35,338 nucleotides of DNA from Penium margaritaceum (Eukaryota > Streptophyta > Zygnematophyceae > Desmidiales > Peniaceae): the NCBI GenBank assembly GCA_023375785.1, contig SZWC01023562.1, forward strand, positions 1-35,338, written 5' to 3'. Made by a program: the position numbers and the translations under genes. Of this stretch, positions 1-9,600 are shown in pieces. Numbering within the stretch: the first letter of the stretch is position 1; each line of letters opens with the position of its first letter. Under the pieces are notes generated by a model that made no database searches, was not told where the DNA came from, and worked only from the letters and a program-made list of their open reading frames with translations.

Positions 1-410
1 TGCGCCAATTGGCGGACTGGTGAGGTGGTTTGGAGTGACCATCCCAAAAGTGTCACTGCCCACACACCTTAGAAGCCAGGCCTAGGACTATATGTACCAG
101 GCTCATTCCTCATTCTAATTACACAATGTGGCCTTAGATGCTCCTCATAGAGTTGTCCAACTAAGGAACAGTATAAAGAAGACACTGGTTGGTCTAAGCC
201 CCAGGAGTTAGTCTTTGACTAGCACCTCGCGCGAAAGTGACCAAGTGTTAAGTGGACACAGTTGCTAGCAAGTGATTGCCTAGGAACTGCTCAGTGTGGA
301 ACCGTGATCCTGAGGGTGATATCTTCTCCTAGCTGAAATGCTAGGAGCGGACGGCAGGTGCTATTGTGTCGGCCCTGTTTTCTAGTCCGTTTGCCTCCGG
401 CCGGTTGACA
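1..410 (+). mobile_element. B-related LTR, inner part, + orientation
   Basis: The reverse complement of this stretch aligns with the first about 430 bases of the two B LTRs (19338 and 24179). Shared blocks are TGTCAACC at the border, GTAGAAAACGGG-like and GACACAATGG-like words, the stretch GGTCACTTTCGCGCGAGG, and the words around CTGGGGCTTAGACCAACC. The border is GGTTGACA ending at 410, where the A1 reverse-transcriptase frame resumes at once. The left part lies outside the window, so a solo LTR cannot be told from the end of a full element. The copy is more divergent than the two B LTRs are from each other and is probably a sister subfamily. Confidence 0.8.
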
Positions 411-900
411 CAAACTCCGTTGCAACTGCATAGGAAAGGAGTGTACGCAGAGAGGCAAACTTTGCAACAGCAGCAAGGTTTTTCGTGTAGTCGATGCCTT
501 CCTGCTACGAGTAGCCCTTGGCGACCAGCCTCGCCTTGTACTTTTCCAGCTTGCCATCTGCTTCTCGCTTCTTCTTGAACACCCACTTGCTCTTAATCAC
601 CTTACATCTAGGTGGACGCTCAGTCAGTTCCCACGTACCGTTGTCGAGCTACGACTGTATCTCCTCCTACACAGCTTATGCCCAATCTGCTACATCTAAT
701 GTAGCCATGGCCTCCTTGTACGACGTTGGCTCATCAGAGTCTGCTGCAATTGTGACGTTCATCTGGTTTGGTTTCTGGAGCTTCAAGAAATGCCCGCGCT
801 TACCAGGCTTGTAGCGCACCCGGAGAGGGTACCTTCAACCTCGTACTAGAGCGTTAGCTGGCAGCTGGCGCGGTGCTGGTGGCACAACAGGTCCTATTCA
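411..900 (-). pseudogene. A1 pol: integrase-RT linker and N-terminal reverse transcriptase, broken
   Basis: Read on the minus strand in the same frame as the integrase C-terminus to its right. After a TGA at 898-900 comes a Pro/Ala-rich linker, a second TGA, then the start of a copia reverse transcriptase. Recognisable words are NGTWELTERP, KSKWVFKKKREADG, YKARLVAKGYS and SLRTLLSYAVATEF, which match the RVT_2 family N-terminus. Stops inside are TAA once and TAG three times, mostly at places where glutamine is expected (WA-stop-AV, AV-stop-EE, YS-stop-QEG). The domain ends at 411 because the B-type LTR is inserted there, so the palm with its YVDD box is absent from the window. This is the only family-A unit that keeps any RT. 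Confidence 0.85.
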
Positions 901-2151
901 TGGTGGTGCATCTTCTTCCTCTACTTCTGCCGATGAGGCCGTTGTATCTGATGCATCAGACATGGGAGAGTAGACTGGTTCTCCCACTGTAACAGTGGAA
1001 TAAGGATCAGGAAAGATTGGGTCAAGAGGGATATCAACTCCCACTACCTTGTCAGCCCCAACTTCTGTTGCCTCTTTAAAGACAATGTTGGTGCCGATGA
1101 CATTGCTCTCGTTGAAGACGACATCATTGGAGATAATGAGATGGCATGTATCCCTCTTGTGGAGGCGATACGCCTTGCTTGCCATGTCGTAGCCAATAAT
1201 CAGCATCTGCGTGCTCTTTGCGTCCCACTCTTGCCTCTTCTCCTTTTGCACATGCGTATGCGCCAAGCTACCAAACGCGCGAAGATGACCCACGCTCGGC
1301 TTCTTGCTGAACCATGCCTCGTACGGCGTCATCTGCTCCAGGGCCTTGGTTGGACTACGGTTGTTGATGTACACTCCAGTGCTCACTGCTTTGGCCCAAA
1401 AGTCATAGGTGAGCCGAGCCACGTGCAACATGGAGCGCACCGACTCAACAATGGTGCGGTTAGTGCGTTCTGCTACGCCATTCTGGTGCGTTGAGTATGG
1501 TGCGGTGCACTACCCCTTGATGCCTGCTACTGCGAGGTAGTCCTAGAACTCCTTACTCAGGTACTCTCCACCGCGGTCACTGCGCAGCGCCTTGATTTTC
1601 TTCCAATCTGGTTCTCCACCATGGCCTTGAACTCCTTGAACCTGTCAAAGCAGTGGTCCTTGGAGGAAAGGAAATACACAGCAGTGTAACGGCTGAAATC
1701 ATCAATGAAGGTGAGAAAATACCTAGAGCCTCCAAGGCTCAGGGTCTACATCGGGCCACACAAGTCTGTGTGGACCAGCTCCACCACCTCCTTCGCGCGC
1801 TCCCCTACTCCCGAGAACGCCTCGCAATGCTGCTTCCCCTCCAAACAGCCGATGCGTACCTGTTGCTCAAAATTAGAGATGGTGGGCAAATCATTCACCA
1901 TCTCCTTTGTTTGAAGTTACTGCAAGGCGCGCATGCCGATGTGGACGTAGCGCGCATGCCAGATTTGCCATCTGCGGCCTGTACCACTACTGCAAAACTC
2001 TACTCGGTGAGATCTTGGTCGCCCCAAACAGGCGATACACGTCGCCTTCTTTCACCGACCTAGCCAATTCCTCTCCCGTTTCCTTGTAGAGGATGTAGCC
2101 ATAGTCGTCGTTCAAGACGACTCCCTATCCTGTGTTGGTGAGAGAGGACAC
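901..2151 (-). pseudogene. A1 GAG-pre-integrase and integrase, broken
   Basis: Copia integrase on the minus strand. The C-terminal part (901-1440) is open for 180 codons and includes PYEAWFSKKPSVGHLRAFGS, a Gly-Tyr-Asp turn, and an acidic Ser/Thr-rich end. Upstream lie the catalytic words LVHTDLCGP (first Asp), RSDRGGEYL (second Asp) and NGVAERTNRT (Glu), all three kept. Amber codons interrupt at FQDYLA (F-stop-D), at the residue before CTAPYS and at GPM-stop. The GAG-pre-integrase part (about 1800-2100) has WHARYVHIGMRALQ, in which the Gly of the usual GH pair is Val. This unit runs straight through the GHL codon (1282) at which A2-A6 are cut, so it shows the uncut state of the family. Confidence 0.85.
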
Positions 2152-2463
2152 TCAAAGAAGGTTGAACGCAACATCAAGTACAAACAGTAGGCCATGGAAC
2201 ACTCCCACTTCAATGCCACGCGGTGTCTGAAACCACATCTCCACAATCCCCATTCCCTCAGCATTTAGCAGCCAATCATCATCCAAAGCAATCGGACGAA
2301 GGGGAATACAAAGTAGCTCCTTATGGTACATCAGGCTCTTGGTACACCCGGAGTCCTTGTACCAAGCCAGATCCGCCTTCTCCTTCTGCGACATGTCAGA
2401 CTTTGCCATAAAGAGGCAGTCACGCACCTCCTTGGCCACATTCATGTTGCCAAAATGACGCAC
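2152..2463 (-). pseudogene. A1 protease-like segment
   Basis: An open stretch of 103 codons on the minus strand after the zinc-knuckle region. It contains HFGNMNVAKEV, then AWYKDSGCTKSLM, the family's version of the aspartic protease D-S-G triplet, and later VFHGLLFVLDVAFNLL, the strand region that follows the protease active site in copia pol. It opens onto a Gln-rich (CAG) tract at its N-terminal side (about 2465-2560). The assignment rests on order and on the DSG word. The usual DSG-A-S/T-H signature is not fully present, so activity is doubtful even in the ancestor. Confidence 0.65.
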
Positions 2464-3405
2464 GCTGGTCTGGTTCTGCTGCTGCTCGTGCTGCTGACGT
2501 TGCTCTCACTGCTCCTACTATTTCTGTGGAGATTGCTACTTTTACTACTGTTGCTGCTGCTCTTTCTGATCCCTCTTGAACTTGAAGCACTCTTTCTTGT
2601 AGTGTCCCTCTTTCTGGTAATAGTGGCACTTGCCTTTCTTCTTCCCTCTCTGTCGCCCAGACTACTACTGCTGCTAGTTGCGTGAGCCCATGGCCATGAA
2701 AGCTGCTTCACTGTTACTGCTACCGACATTGCGCTTTACAACATTGCGATGCAGTTCTACCTATACCAGGTGAGTGCAGATGAAGTACAGGTTGAGAGTC
2801 GGCTGGTACTCCAATGTCTCTCGTATCGTGTCATACCTCGTTCGGAGTCCCCTCTGGATGAGAAGGACAAAAAGTGTGTCTTCCACAGGGTTGCCGGACG
2901 CTTTTAGCTGCTTTCCCAGCTCCTTTGCCCTGTCCAAGTCTGCTTCCATCCCTTCGCCACCCGCCACTTTCAACGCCATCATCTTCTCCTCCAAAACTAT
3001 GAGGAATGCAGGATCCTTGCTATCATGCTTCTTGCACAACGTGTCCTACCCCTCTTTAGCAGTAGCCTTGTCACTCACGTACTGAAGATGGGGATTGGAG
3101 ATTGTGTTGACAAGCAGCCTGTAGGCATGCCTGTCCTTCTTCTTCCACTCCTCATATGCCACTGCTGCTGTTGTAGATGAACTTGCATCTGCAACACCTT
3201 TTTGCGACGTCTTCCCCACCACCACCTCCGCTGCGGTGATTCCTTTTACCTGTGGAGACGGAGCGCGCTCGTTGCCGCTCACCACCTCCCACAAGCCCAT
3301 CTTCTCCAAAAGGAGGCGGGTACAAATCTTCCAAAACGTGAAGTTGGCGCGTCCTTCCAGCCCCTCAAAGGGCTAGGCTGCTGTTATCAGGCCTGCTGCT
3401 GCCAT
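2464..3405 (-). pseudogene. A1 gag with zinc knuckle and Gln-rich tract, broken
   Basis: Copia gag (UBN2/DUF4219-like) on the minus strand. I start it at the ATG at 3403-3405, at the same place as the gag starts of the sister units. Words are NFTFWKICTRLLLE, AYEEWKKKDRHAYRLLVNTI, YVSDKATAKEG, LEEKMMALK and YDTIRETLEYQPTL. Stops: TAG where sisters have AAQP, TAG where sisters have the Trp of EGWDTL. The nucleocapsid knuckle (about 2584-2637) reads CHYYQKEGHYKKEC: the second Cys of the CX2CX4HX4C pattern is Tyr. A CAG-rich, Gln-coding stretch with TAG interruptions follows. Gag would form the particle and the knuckle would bind RNA; neither is intact. Confidence 0.85.
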
Positions 3406-3987
3406 TTTGAGCTTTGGTAATGCCCAACACTGCCCTTGAGTGGCGACGCTACCCCTGCTTCTACTGCTGCTATTGAGAGAAATCTTTCTGATAGAAACTG
3501 GACTGTATAGGCCTGCAAACTGGGAATTTGGAAAAACTGAGCCCAACACTGGAACATTCAGCTCAAAACCTTTCAGATCAACCCATGAAACAGGGTCATC
3601 AACAGCGGATTTTCAGAGATATGCCCTTTTGAAAACAGGGTATGCTACTGCTCCTACTCCAAATCACACCAGCCAGCTTGTAAATGACGTTTTTTCACAA
3701 ACTTACCAAAGAAGTGCAAATATTTTAACACCAATGGAAAGCTTAGGAAAAAAACTTCAATTAGTATGTGTTTTTTGTTAATTTCACAAAGAAATGAGAG
3801 AATTATGGTCATCACAAGGCGACAGTATTACTCAGAGAGAAGAGTGGAGCCGTGGCTGACCTCATTTTGAGCATTACTCTCAATCCGACCGTTGGATCTT
3901 TGCAAATTTGGGCTCATTGGAAAGCTTGTTTCTTCAAATTGATCATCTTGTGACTGATTGTAAAATTTGAAAAAGGTTTTATCCAAC

Positions 3988-4008
3988 CTGTCACTCTCAA
4001 AGTGACAG
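3988..4008 (-). other. Conserved leader hairpin, unit A1
   Basis: Perfect 8-bp stem CTGTCACT / AGTGACAG with the 5-base loop CTCAA, about 30 bases inside the primer-binding site. The common form in the other units is CCGTCACT / AGTGACGG, so here both partners of the second pair are changed and pairing is kept. Confidence 0.75.
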
Positions 4009-4037
4009 CATGTGCTGGCTCAAAGTGGCAGAATTTG

Positions 4038-4049
4038 GCTTTGATACCA
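4038..4049 (-). other. Primer-binding site, unit A1 (initiator tRNA-Met type)
   Basis: On + GCTTTGATACCA, on minus TGGTATCAAAGC, one mismatch from TGGTATCAGAGC, the usual copia site complementary to initiator tRNA-Met. It lies 2 bases from the LTR end (TGTTGG at 4052). Confidence 0.85.
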
Positions 4050-4051
4050 AG

Positions 4052-4783
4052 TGTTGGAACGGGAAGAGAGAGGGAGCCTTGGAGTAGCAAGCATGTGGGA
4101 CTGGAAGGGAATCACTTGTGCTGAAGAATGGTTGTGAAATCACTCAAAATGATGGAGTACATATAGAGCTAGAGCTTGGGCAAGTCAGTCCTCTCACAAG
4201 CTACACGACTTAGCCATGGTGGCTAAGGCTCACACACTGGAGTTCATAATCTCACACAAGAGAGGAAATCAGCTGAGCAATCAAGCTCAGTACTCACACA
4301 CGACCTCCAGAGCTAGGAAATTCTCTCATGGTATACTCCTAGTGGTCACATAACCCACAATCCCATGGAGAATCGCCACGTGTCCATGGCCAGCACACAA
4401 GGATCTCACCTCACCTAAAAAATACGGAGAGGTACCTTTTTCCTAGTCAGCCTACTCTGACAAGGCAACCCAAGAATCTATGACCTTTTTGGATATTTCT
4501 CCCATCAGGTCTTGACCCTGGGCCTCTTGCCTTTTTTGTTTCTCAGGCTAAGGCATGCAGCCATCGCCCATGGTCACATAGATATCAATGGTCGATGACC
4601 CGGAAAACCTTGAAAATTCATATCTCCTAATCCGACCGTTGGATCGGCCTCAAACTTGGATCGTAGACATTTATCCACCTCATCGTTTTATCAAGAAAGT
4701 GGGATTGATGATCGGAATTTTGTAGTTTCTTGGAACTTGCTCCTGTGGACCTGAAACTGAGCCGCATGACTCCTTTCTTTACA
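4052..4783 (-). mobile_element. Family A LTR 1, shared between A1 and A2
   Basis: On + it starts TGTTGGAAC and ends TTCTTTACA, a decayed form of the TTCCAACA seen in its sisters, so the ends are an inverted repeat with TG..CA termini. Length is about 732. A TATA-like word, CTATATGTA on minus (4158-4166), is at the same place in A2, A3 and A4 LTRs and is the likely promoter. It serves as 5' LTR of A1 and directly touches the cut integrase of A2 at 4784. The word AATCCGACCGTTGGATCGGC is shared by all LTRs of the family. Confidence 0.88.
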
Positions 4784-5721
4784 AAGATGACCCACGCTTG
4801 GCTTCTTGCCGAACCATGCCTCGTACGGCGCCATCTGCTCCAGGGCCTTGCTTGGACTGCAGTACTTTGTATACTCCGTAGTGCTCACTGCTTCGGCTTA
4901 AAAGTTGTAGGAGAGCCAAACCGCGTACAGCATGGAGCGCGCCAACTCAACGATGGTGCGGTTGGCTCATTTTGCTACGCCGTTGTGCTGCGGCAAGTAT
5001 GGCGCGGTGTGCTGCGCCTTCATGCGTGCTGCTGCGAGGTAGTCCTGGAATTCCTTGCTCAGGTACTCTCCACCGTGGTTGCTACGCAACGCCTTGATCT
5101 TCTTTCAAATTTGGTTCTCCTCCATTACCTTGAACTCCTTGTACCTGTAAAAGCACTGGTCTTGGAGCAAAGGAAATATACAGAAGTATAAGTGCTGAAA
5201 TCATCAATGAAGGTGAGAAATTACCTAGAGCCTCCAAAGCTTTGGATGTGCATCGGGCCACACAAATGTGTGTGGACTAGCTCCAAAACCTTCTTTGCGC
5301 GCTCCTTTGCTGTTGGGATCTATGCTCCAAGACCAGTTCTTTTACGCCTGATGTCTTTGACGATGACTATAGTCATCGTCAAAGACAACGCGCAATCCTG
5401 TGTTGGTGAGAAGGGACACTGAGAGAAGGTTGAACACAGCATCAGGTACATACAGTACGTTGTGGAACACTCCCACTTCAATGCTATGCGGGGTCTCCAA
5501 CCACTTCTCCACAATCCTAATCCCCTCAGCATACACCACCCGATCATCATCCTACGCAATCGGTCTGGGGGAAATGGAGAGTAGCTATGCAAAACCACTC
5601 TTTGTGGTGCGTCAGAACCTTGGTACACCCAGAGTCCTTGTACCACGCCAGATCCGCCTTTTCTTTTGCGACATGTCAAACATCGCCATGAAGAGGTGGT
5701 CGCACACCTTCTTGGCCACAT
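4784..5721 (-). pseudogene. A2 pol: protease, integrase, cut at Gly-His-Leu, internal deletion
   Basis: Minus strand. The left end reads APYEAWFGKKPSVGHL and stops exactly at the LTR terminus. All three catalytic positions of the integrase are lost: VHTHLCGP (Asp to His), RSNHGGEYL (Asp to Asn) and NGVAK followed by a TGA (Glu to Lys, then stop). Between about 5310 and 5386 the GAG-pre-integrase part that sister units carry (about 350 bases) is missing. In its place are some 40 bases of unknown origin and a 34-bp perfect palindrome. The protease-like part (to 5721) keeps YKDSGCTK. The deletion removes the HH..CC zinc domain. Confidence 0.85.
5353..5386. repeat. 34-bp perfect palindrome at a deletion junction
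   Basis: Two 17-base arms, GTCTTTGACGATGACTA and its exact reverse complement, with no spacer. The right arm is normal family-A sequence (sisters have CATAGTCGTCGTCAAAGACGA or similar). The left arm is an inverted extra copy of it. It sits where A2 lacks about 350 bases. Confidence 0.95.
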
Positions 5722-6017
5722 TCATGTTGCCAAAATGGTGCACGCCAGTCTGGTTCTACTGCTGCTGCTGCTGTCATTGCTGTGACTGCTGCTATTGTGA
5801 AGATTGTTGCTTTTGCTGCCGCTTCTGCTACTCCTTCTGGTCCCTCTTGAACTTAAAGCGCTCTTTCTTGTAGTGTCCCTCTTTCTGACAATACTGGTAC
5901 TTGCCTTTCTTCTTGCCTCTCTGCTGCTCAAACTGCTGCTGCTGCTGGTTGCGTGAGCCCATGGCCATGAAAGTTGCTTCACTGTTACTGCTACTACCGC
6001 CATTGCGCTTTGTTGCA
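5722..6017 (-). pseudogene. A2 nucleocapsid region: Gln-rich tract and zinc knuckle, broken
   Basis: Minus strand, downstream of A2 gag but in another frame because two bases (AG) are missing near 6022 compared with sisters. The knuckle (about 5848-5903) reads KYQYCQKEGHYKKERFK: first Cys is Tyr and last Cys is Arg, so it cannot bind zinc. A CAG-rich stretch (about 5752-5850) codes for Gln with stops. Confidence 0.75.
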
Positions 6018-6677
6018 TTACGACGCAGCTACGTGCACCAGGTGCGTGCAGATGAAGTCCAGGTCAAGAGTCGGCTGGCACTCCAACATCTCTCGCACTA
6101 CGTCATAGCTCGTTGGGAGTCCCCTCAGCAAGAGAAGGACGAAACGCGTGTCTTCCTTAGGGTTGCCGGCCGCTTTCAACTGCTTCGCCAGCTCCTTTAC
6201 CTTGTCCAAGTACGCCTCCATCCCTTCGCCACCCTGCATTTTCAACGGCATCATCTTCTCCTCCAAGAGCATGAGGAATGCAGGATTCTTGCTCTCATAC
6301 TTCTTGCATAACATATCCCATCCCTCTTTTGCAGTAGCCTTGTCACTCACGTCCTGAAGATGCAGGTTGGAGATGGTATTGACAAGCAGTCTATAGGCCT
6401 GCCTGTCCTTCTTCTTCCACTCCTCATATGCCGCCGCTGCAGTTGTAGTTGAACTTGCATCTGCTGCATCTTTCTGTAGCGTCTTCCACGCCACCACCTC
6501 CGCTGCAGTGATGCCTTTTACCTGTGGAGGCGGAGCGCGCTTATCGTCGCTCACCACCTTCCACAAGCCCCTCTCCTCCAAAAGGAGGCGGGTACAGATC
6601 TTCCAAAATGTGAAGTTGGCGTGTCCTCCAAGCCTCTCAAAGGTCTGTGCTACTGTTACCACGCCTACTGCATCCAT
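6018..6677 (-). pseudogene. A2 gag, capsid part open for 219 codons
   Basis: The longest undamaged gag of family A with that of A5. Start at the ATG ending at 6677, the same position as in sisters. Words: NFTFWKICTRLLLEERG (residues about 21-37), YEEWKKKDRQAYRLLVNTIS, DVSDKATAKEGWDMLCKKYE, FVLLLLRGLPTSYDVV, LECQPTLDLDFICTHLV. This is the copia gag fold of the UBN2 type and would make the particle shell. It ends early at VHVAAS because of a 2-base deletion; in sisters the frame goes on to VQVELRRN and the zinc knuckle. It is free of internal stops, which is rare in this window. Confidence 0.85.
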
Positions 6678-7324
6678 TTTGAGCTTTGGTGATGCTCAGT
6701 GTTGCCCTTGAGTGGCGGCGCTATCCCTGCTTCTGCTGCTGCTTCTACCAGAAATCTGTCTGACAAAAAATGGACTGTAGAGGCCAGGAGACTAGGAATT
6801 TAGAAAAAGTGAGCCCTTCACTGGAAAAGTCACCTCAAAAGATTTCAGATCCACCCATAAAAGAGGGTCATCAACAGGGGATTTTCAGAGATATGCCCTT
6901 TTGAAAATAGGGTATGTTGCTGCTCCTACTCTAGATCACACCAGCAAGCTTGTAAATGACGTTTTCCCCCAAACGTACCAATGGAATGCAATATTTTTGC
7001 ACTAATGGAAAGCATAGGAAAAATACTTTAATTCTTGTGTGCTACATTTTAAATTTGACAAACGAATGAGGGAGTTATGGTCATCACAAGGCGACAGTCT
7101 TACTGAGAGAAACGATTGTGGCCCTGGCCGACCTCGTTTTATACCAAACTCTCAATCCGACTGTTAGATATTTGCAATCATGGGTTCATTGCAACGCTTG
7201 TTTCTTGAACTTGAAGATCTTGTGGTCAATGGTCAAATTCGTTCAAGGCTTGACCCCAATCCGTCACTCTCAAAGTGACGGCCTGTGCTGGCTGAAAGTG
7301 GCAGAACTTGGCTCTGATATCAAG
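6678..7324 (-). mobile_element. A2 5' leader with hairpin and primer site
   Basis: Untranslated leader as in A1. The hairpin CCGTCACT-CTCAA-AGTGACGG is at 7261-7281. The primer site at 7311-7322 reads TGATATCAGAGC on minus, one change from the initiator tRNA-Met form. From 7061 on, this leader and the start of the LTR are repeated exactly after the N at 7517. Confidence 0.8.
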
Positions 7325-7973
7325 TGTTGGAACTGGAGGAGAGAGGGAGCCTTGGAGCAGCAAGCATATGGGACTGGAAGGGAATCACTTGTGCTGAATA
7401 ATGGTTGTCAAATCACTCAAATTGATGGAGTAAATATAGAGCAAGAGCTTGGGCAAGTCAGCCCTCTCACAAGCCACACCATGGAGGCTAAGGCTCACAC
7501 ACTAGAGTTCATAATCNAACGAATGAGGGAGTTATGGTCATCACAAGGCGACAGTCTTACTGAGAGAAACGATTGTGGCCCTGGCCGACCTCGTTTTATA
7601 CCAAACTCTCAATCCGACTGTTAGATATTTGCAATCATGGGTTCATTGCAACGCTTGTTTCTTGAACTTGAAGATCTTGTGGTCAATGGTCAAATTCGTT
7701 CAAGGCTTGACCCCAATCCGTCACTCTCAAAGTGACGGCCTGTGCTGGCTGAAAGTGGCAGAACTTGGCTCTGATATCAAGTGTTGGAACTGGAGGAGAG
7801 AGGGAGCCTTGGAGCAGCAAGCATATGGGACTGGAAGGGAATCACTTGTGCTGAATAATGGTTGTCAAATCACTCAAATTGATGGAGTAAATATAGAGCA
7901 AGAGCTTGGGCAAGTCAGCCCTCTCACAAGCCACACCATGGAGGCTAAGGCTCACACACTAGAGTTCATAATC
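7061..7973. repeat. 456-bp exact direct duplication flanking an N (assembly artefact)
   Basis: Bases 7061-7516 and 7518-7973 read the same with no difference that I can find, although all other repeats in this window differ by many percent. A single N at 7517 separates them. The duplicated block runs from mid-leader (AACGAATGAGGG) into the LTR (GAGTTCATAATC) and so doubles the hairpin, primer site and LTR start (7718-7738, 7768-7779, 7782). This is what an unmerged contig overlap looks like. Confidence 0.93.
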
Positions 7974-8479
7974 TCACACAAGAGAGGAAATGAGCCTAGC
8001 AATCAAGCTCACTACTCACACACGACCTAGAGAGCTAGGAAATTCTCTCATGGTACACTCCTAGTGGTCACATAACCCACAATCCCATCGAGAATCGCCA
8101 CGTGTCCATGGCCAGCACACAAGGATCTCACCTCACCTAAAAAGTAAGGAGAGGTACCTTTTTCCTAGTCAGTATACTCTCACAAGGCAACCCAAGAAAC
8201 TAGGAACTTTTTGGATATATCTCCCATCAGGTATCGACCCTCGACCTCTTGCCTTTTTCTTTTCTCAAGCTAAGGCATGGAGCCATCGCCCATGGTCACG
8301 TAGATATCGGCGGTCGATGACCACAGAAACTTTGAAAATTCATCTCCCAATCCGACCATTGGATCGGCCTCAAACTTGGACCACAGACATTTTGCCACCT
8401 GATCTTTTTAATGGTGAAGTGGGATTGATGATCGGAGTAGGCATTTGGTAGTTTACTAGAACTTGCTCCTTTCCCAACA
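7325..8479 (-). mobile_element. Family A LTR 2, shared between A2 and A3, inflated by the artefact
   Basis: Starts TGTTGGAAC at 7325 and again at 7782 in the second copy of the duplication; ends TTCCCAACA at 8479. Without the artefact the LTR is 7782-8479, about 698 bases, in line with its sisters. TATA-like CTATATTTA on minus lies at 7888-7896. The next base, 8480, is already the cut integrase of A3. Confidence 0.85.
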
Positions 8480-9600
8480 AAGATGACCCACGTTTGGCTT
8501 CCTGCCGAACCGTGCCTCATACAACGTCATCTGCTCCAGGGCCTTGGTTGGAATGCAGTTCTTGGTGTACACCACAGTGCTCACTGCTTCGGCTGAAACG
8601 TTGTAGGTGAGCCGAGCCGCGTGCAGCATGGAGCGCTCCGACTCAACGATGGTGCGGTTGGCGCATTGTGCTGCGCTATACTGCTGCAGCGAGTATGGTG
8701 CGGTGCGCTGCGCCTTCACGCTTGTTGCTGCGAGGTAGTCATAGAACTCCTTGCTCAAGTACTCTCCATCGCGGTCGCTACGCAATGCCTTGATCTTCTT
8801 GCTAGTCTGGTTCTCCATCATTGCCTTGAACTCCTTGAACCAGTCAAAGCACTTGTTCTTGGAGTCAAGGAAGTATACAGCAGTGGAACTGCTGAAGTCA
8901 TCAATGAAGGTGAGAAAGAACCTAGAGCCTCCAAAGCTGTGGGTCTGCACCGGGCCACACAAATCTATTAAGACCAGCTCCAGCACCTCCTTCGCGCACT
9001 CCCGTGATCCAAAGAACGCCTCGCGATGCTGCTATCCCTCCAAACAGTCGTTTTACAACTGTTGCTCAAACTTAGAGTTGGTGGGCAAGTCACGCACCAT
9101 TTGCTTTGTTTGAAGTTGCTGCAAGGCGCGCATGCCGATGTGGCCGTAGCTCGCATGCCAGATTTCACCATCCGTGGCCTGCACCATCGCTGCAAGACTC
9201 TGCTCGCACGGGATCTTGGTCGCCTCCAACAGGCGGTACACGTCGCCTTCTTTCACCGACCTGGCCAACTCCTCTCCTGTTTCTTTGTCCAGGATGTAGC
9301 CATAGTCATCATCAAAGACGACGCCAGTCGTGTGTTGGTGAGAGAGGACACTGAGAGAAGGTTGAACGCAGCATCAGGTATATAAAGGATACCGTGGAAC
9401 ACTCCCACTGTAATGCCACGCGGGGTCTCCGACCACATCTCCACAATCCCAATCCCCTCAGCATACATCAGCCGATCATCACCCAAAGCAATCGGTCGGG
9501 GGAAAATGGAGAGCAGCTACTAAATCACTCTTTGTGGTGCGTCAGACTCTTGGTACACCCAGAGTCCTTGTACCACGTTAGATCCACCTTTTCCTTTTGC
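8480..9600 (-). pseudogene. A3 pol: protease, GAG-pre-integrase, integrase cut at Gly-His-Leu
   Basis: Minus strand. An open stretch of 176 codons (8456-8986) carries VLIDLCGPVQ (first Asp kept), RSDRDGEYLSKE (second Asp kept) and YSAAQCANRT, where the catalytic Glu is Gln and NGV is lost. It runs over the junction into the LTR as CWERSKF, so its last residues are LTR sequence. Upstream: IWHASYGHIGMRALQQLQ of GAG-pre-integrase, EGDVYRLLEATKI, VFHGILYIPDAAFNLLSVSS and the DSG word WYKDSGCTK. Several frameshifts separate the pieces. Confidence 0.85.

Larger units (their letters stand above)
3406..4051 (-). mobile_element. A1 5' leader (untranslated)
   Basis: Region between the gag start and the 5' LTR, no coding sequence. 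It begins with an Arg/Ser-type segment that only unit A3 opens with an ATG, then holds blocks kept in all units: TCAACAGGGGATTTTCAGAG-like, CCCTTTTGAAAACAGGGTATGC, ATGGTCATCACAAGGCGACAG. A hairpin (3988-4008) and the primer-binding site (4038-4049) lie at its LTR end. Confidence 0.8.

Noticed and set aside
2323..2685. Leu-rich frames on + looking like membrane helices (also near 13057, 16289, 25417)
   Set aside because: Antisense of Gln-coding CAG tracts in family A gag-pol.
7118..8030. Two long + open frames with the same protein start
   Set aside because: Antisense of leader and LTR, present twice only because of the duplication artefact at the N.
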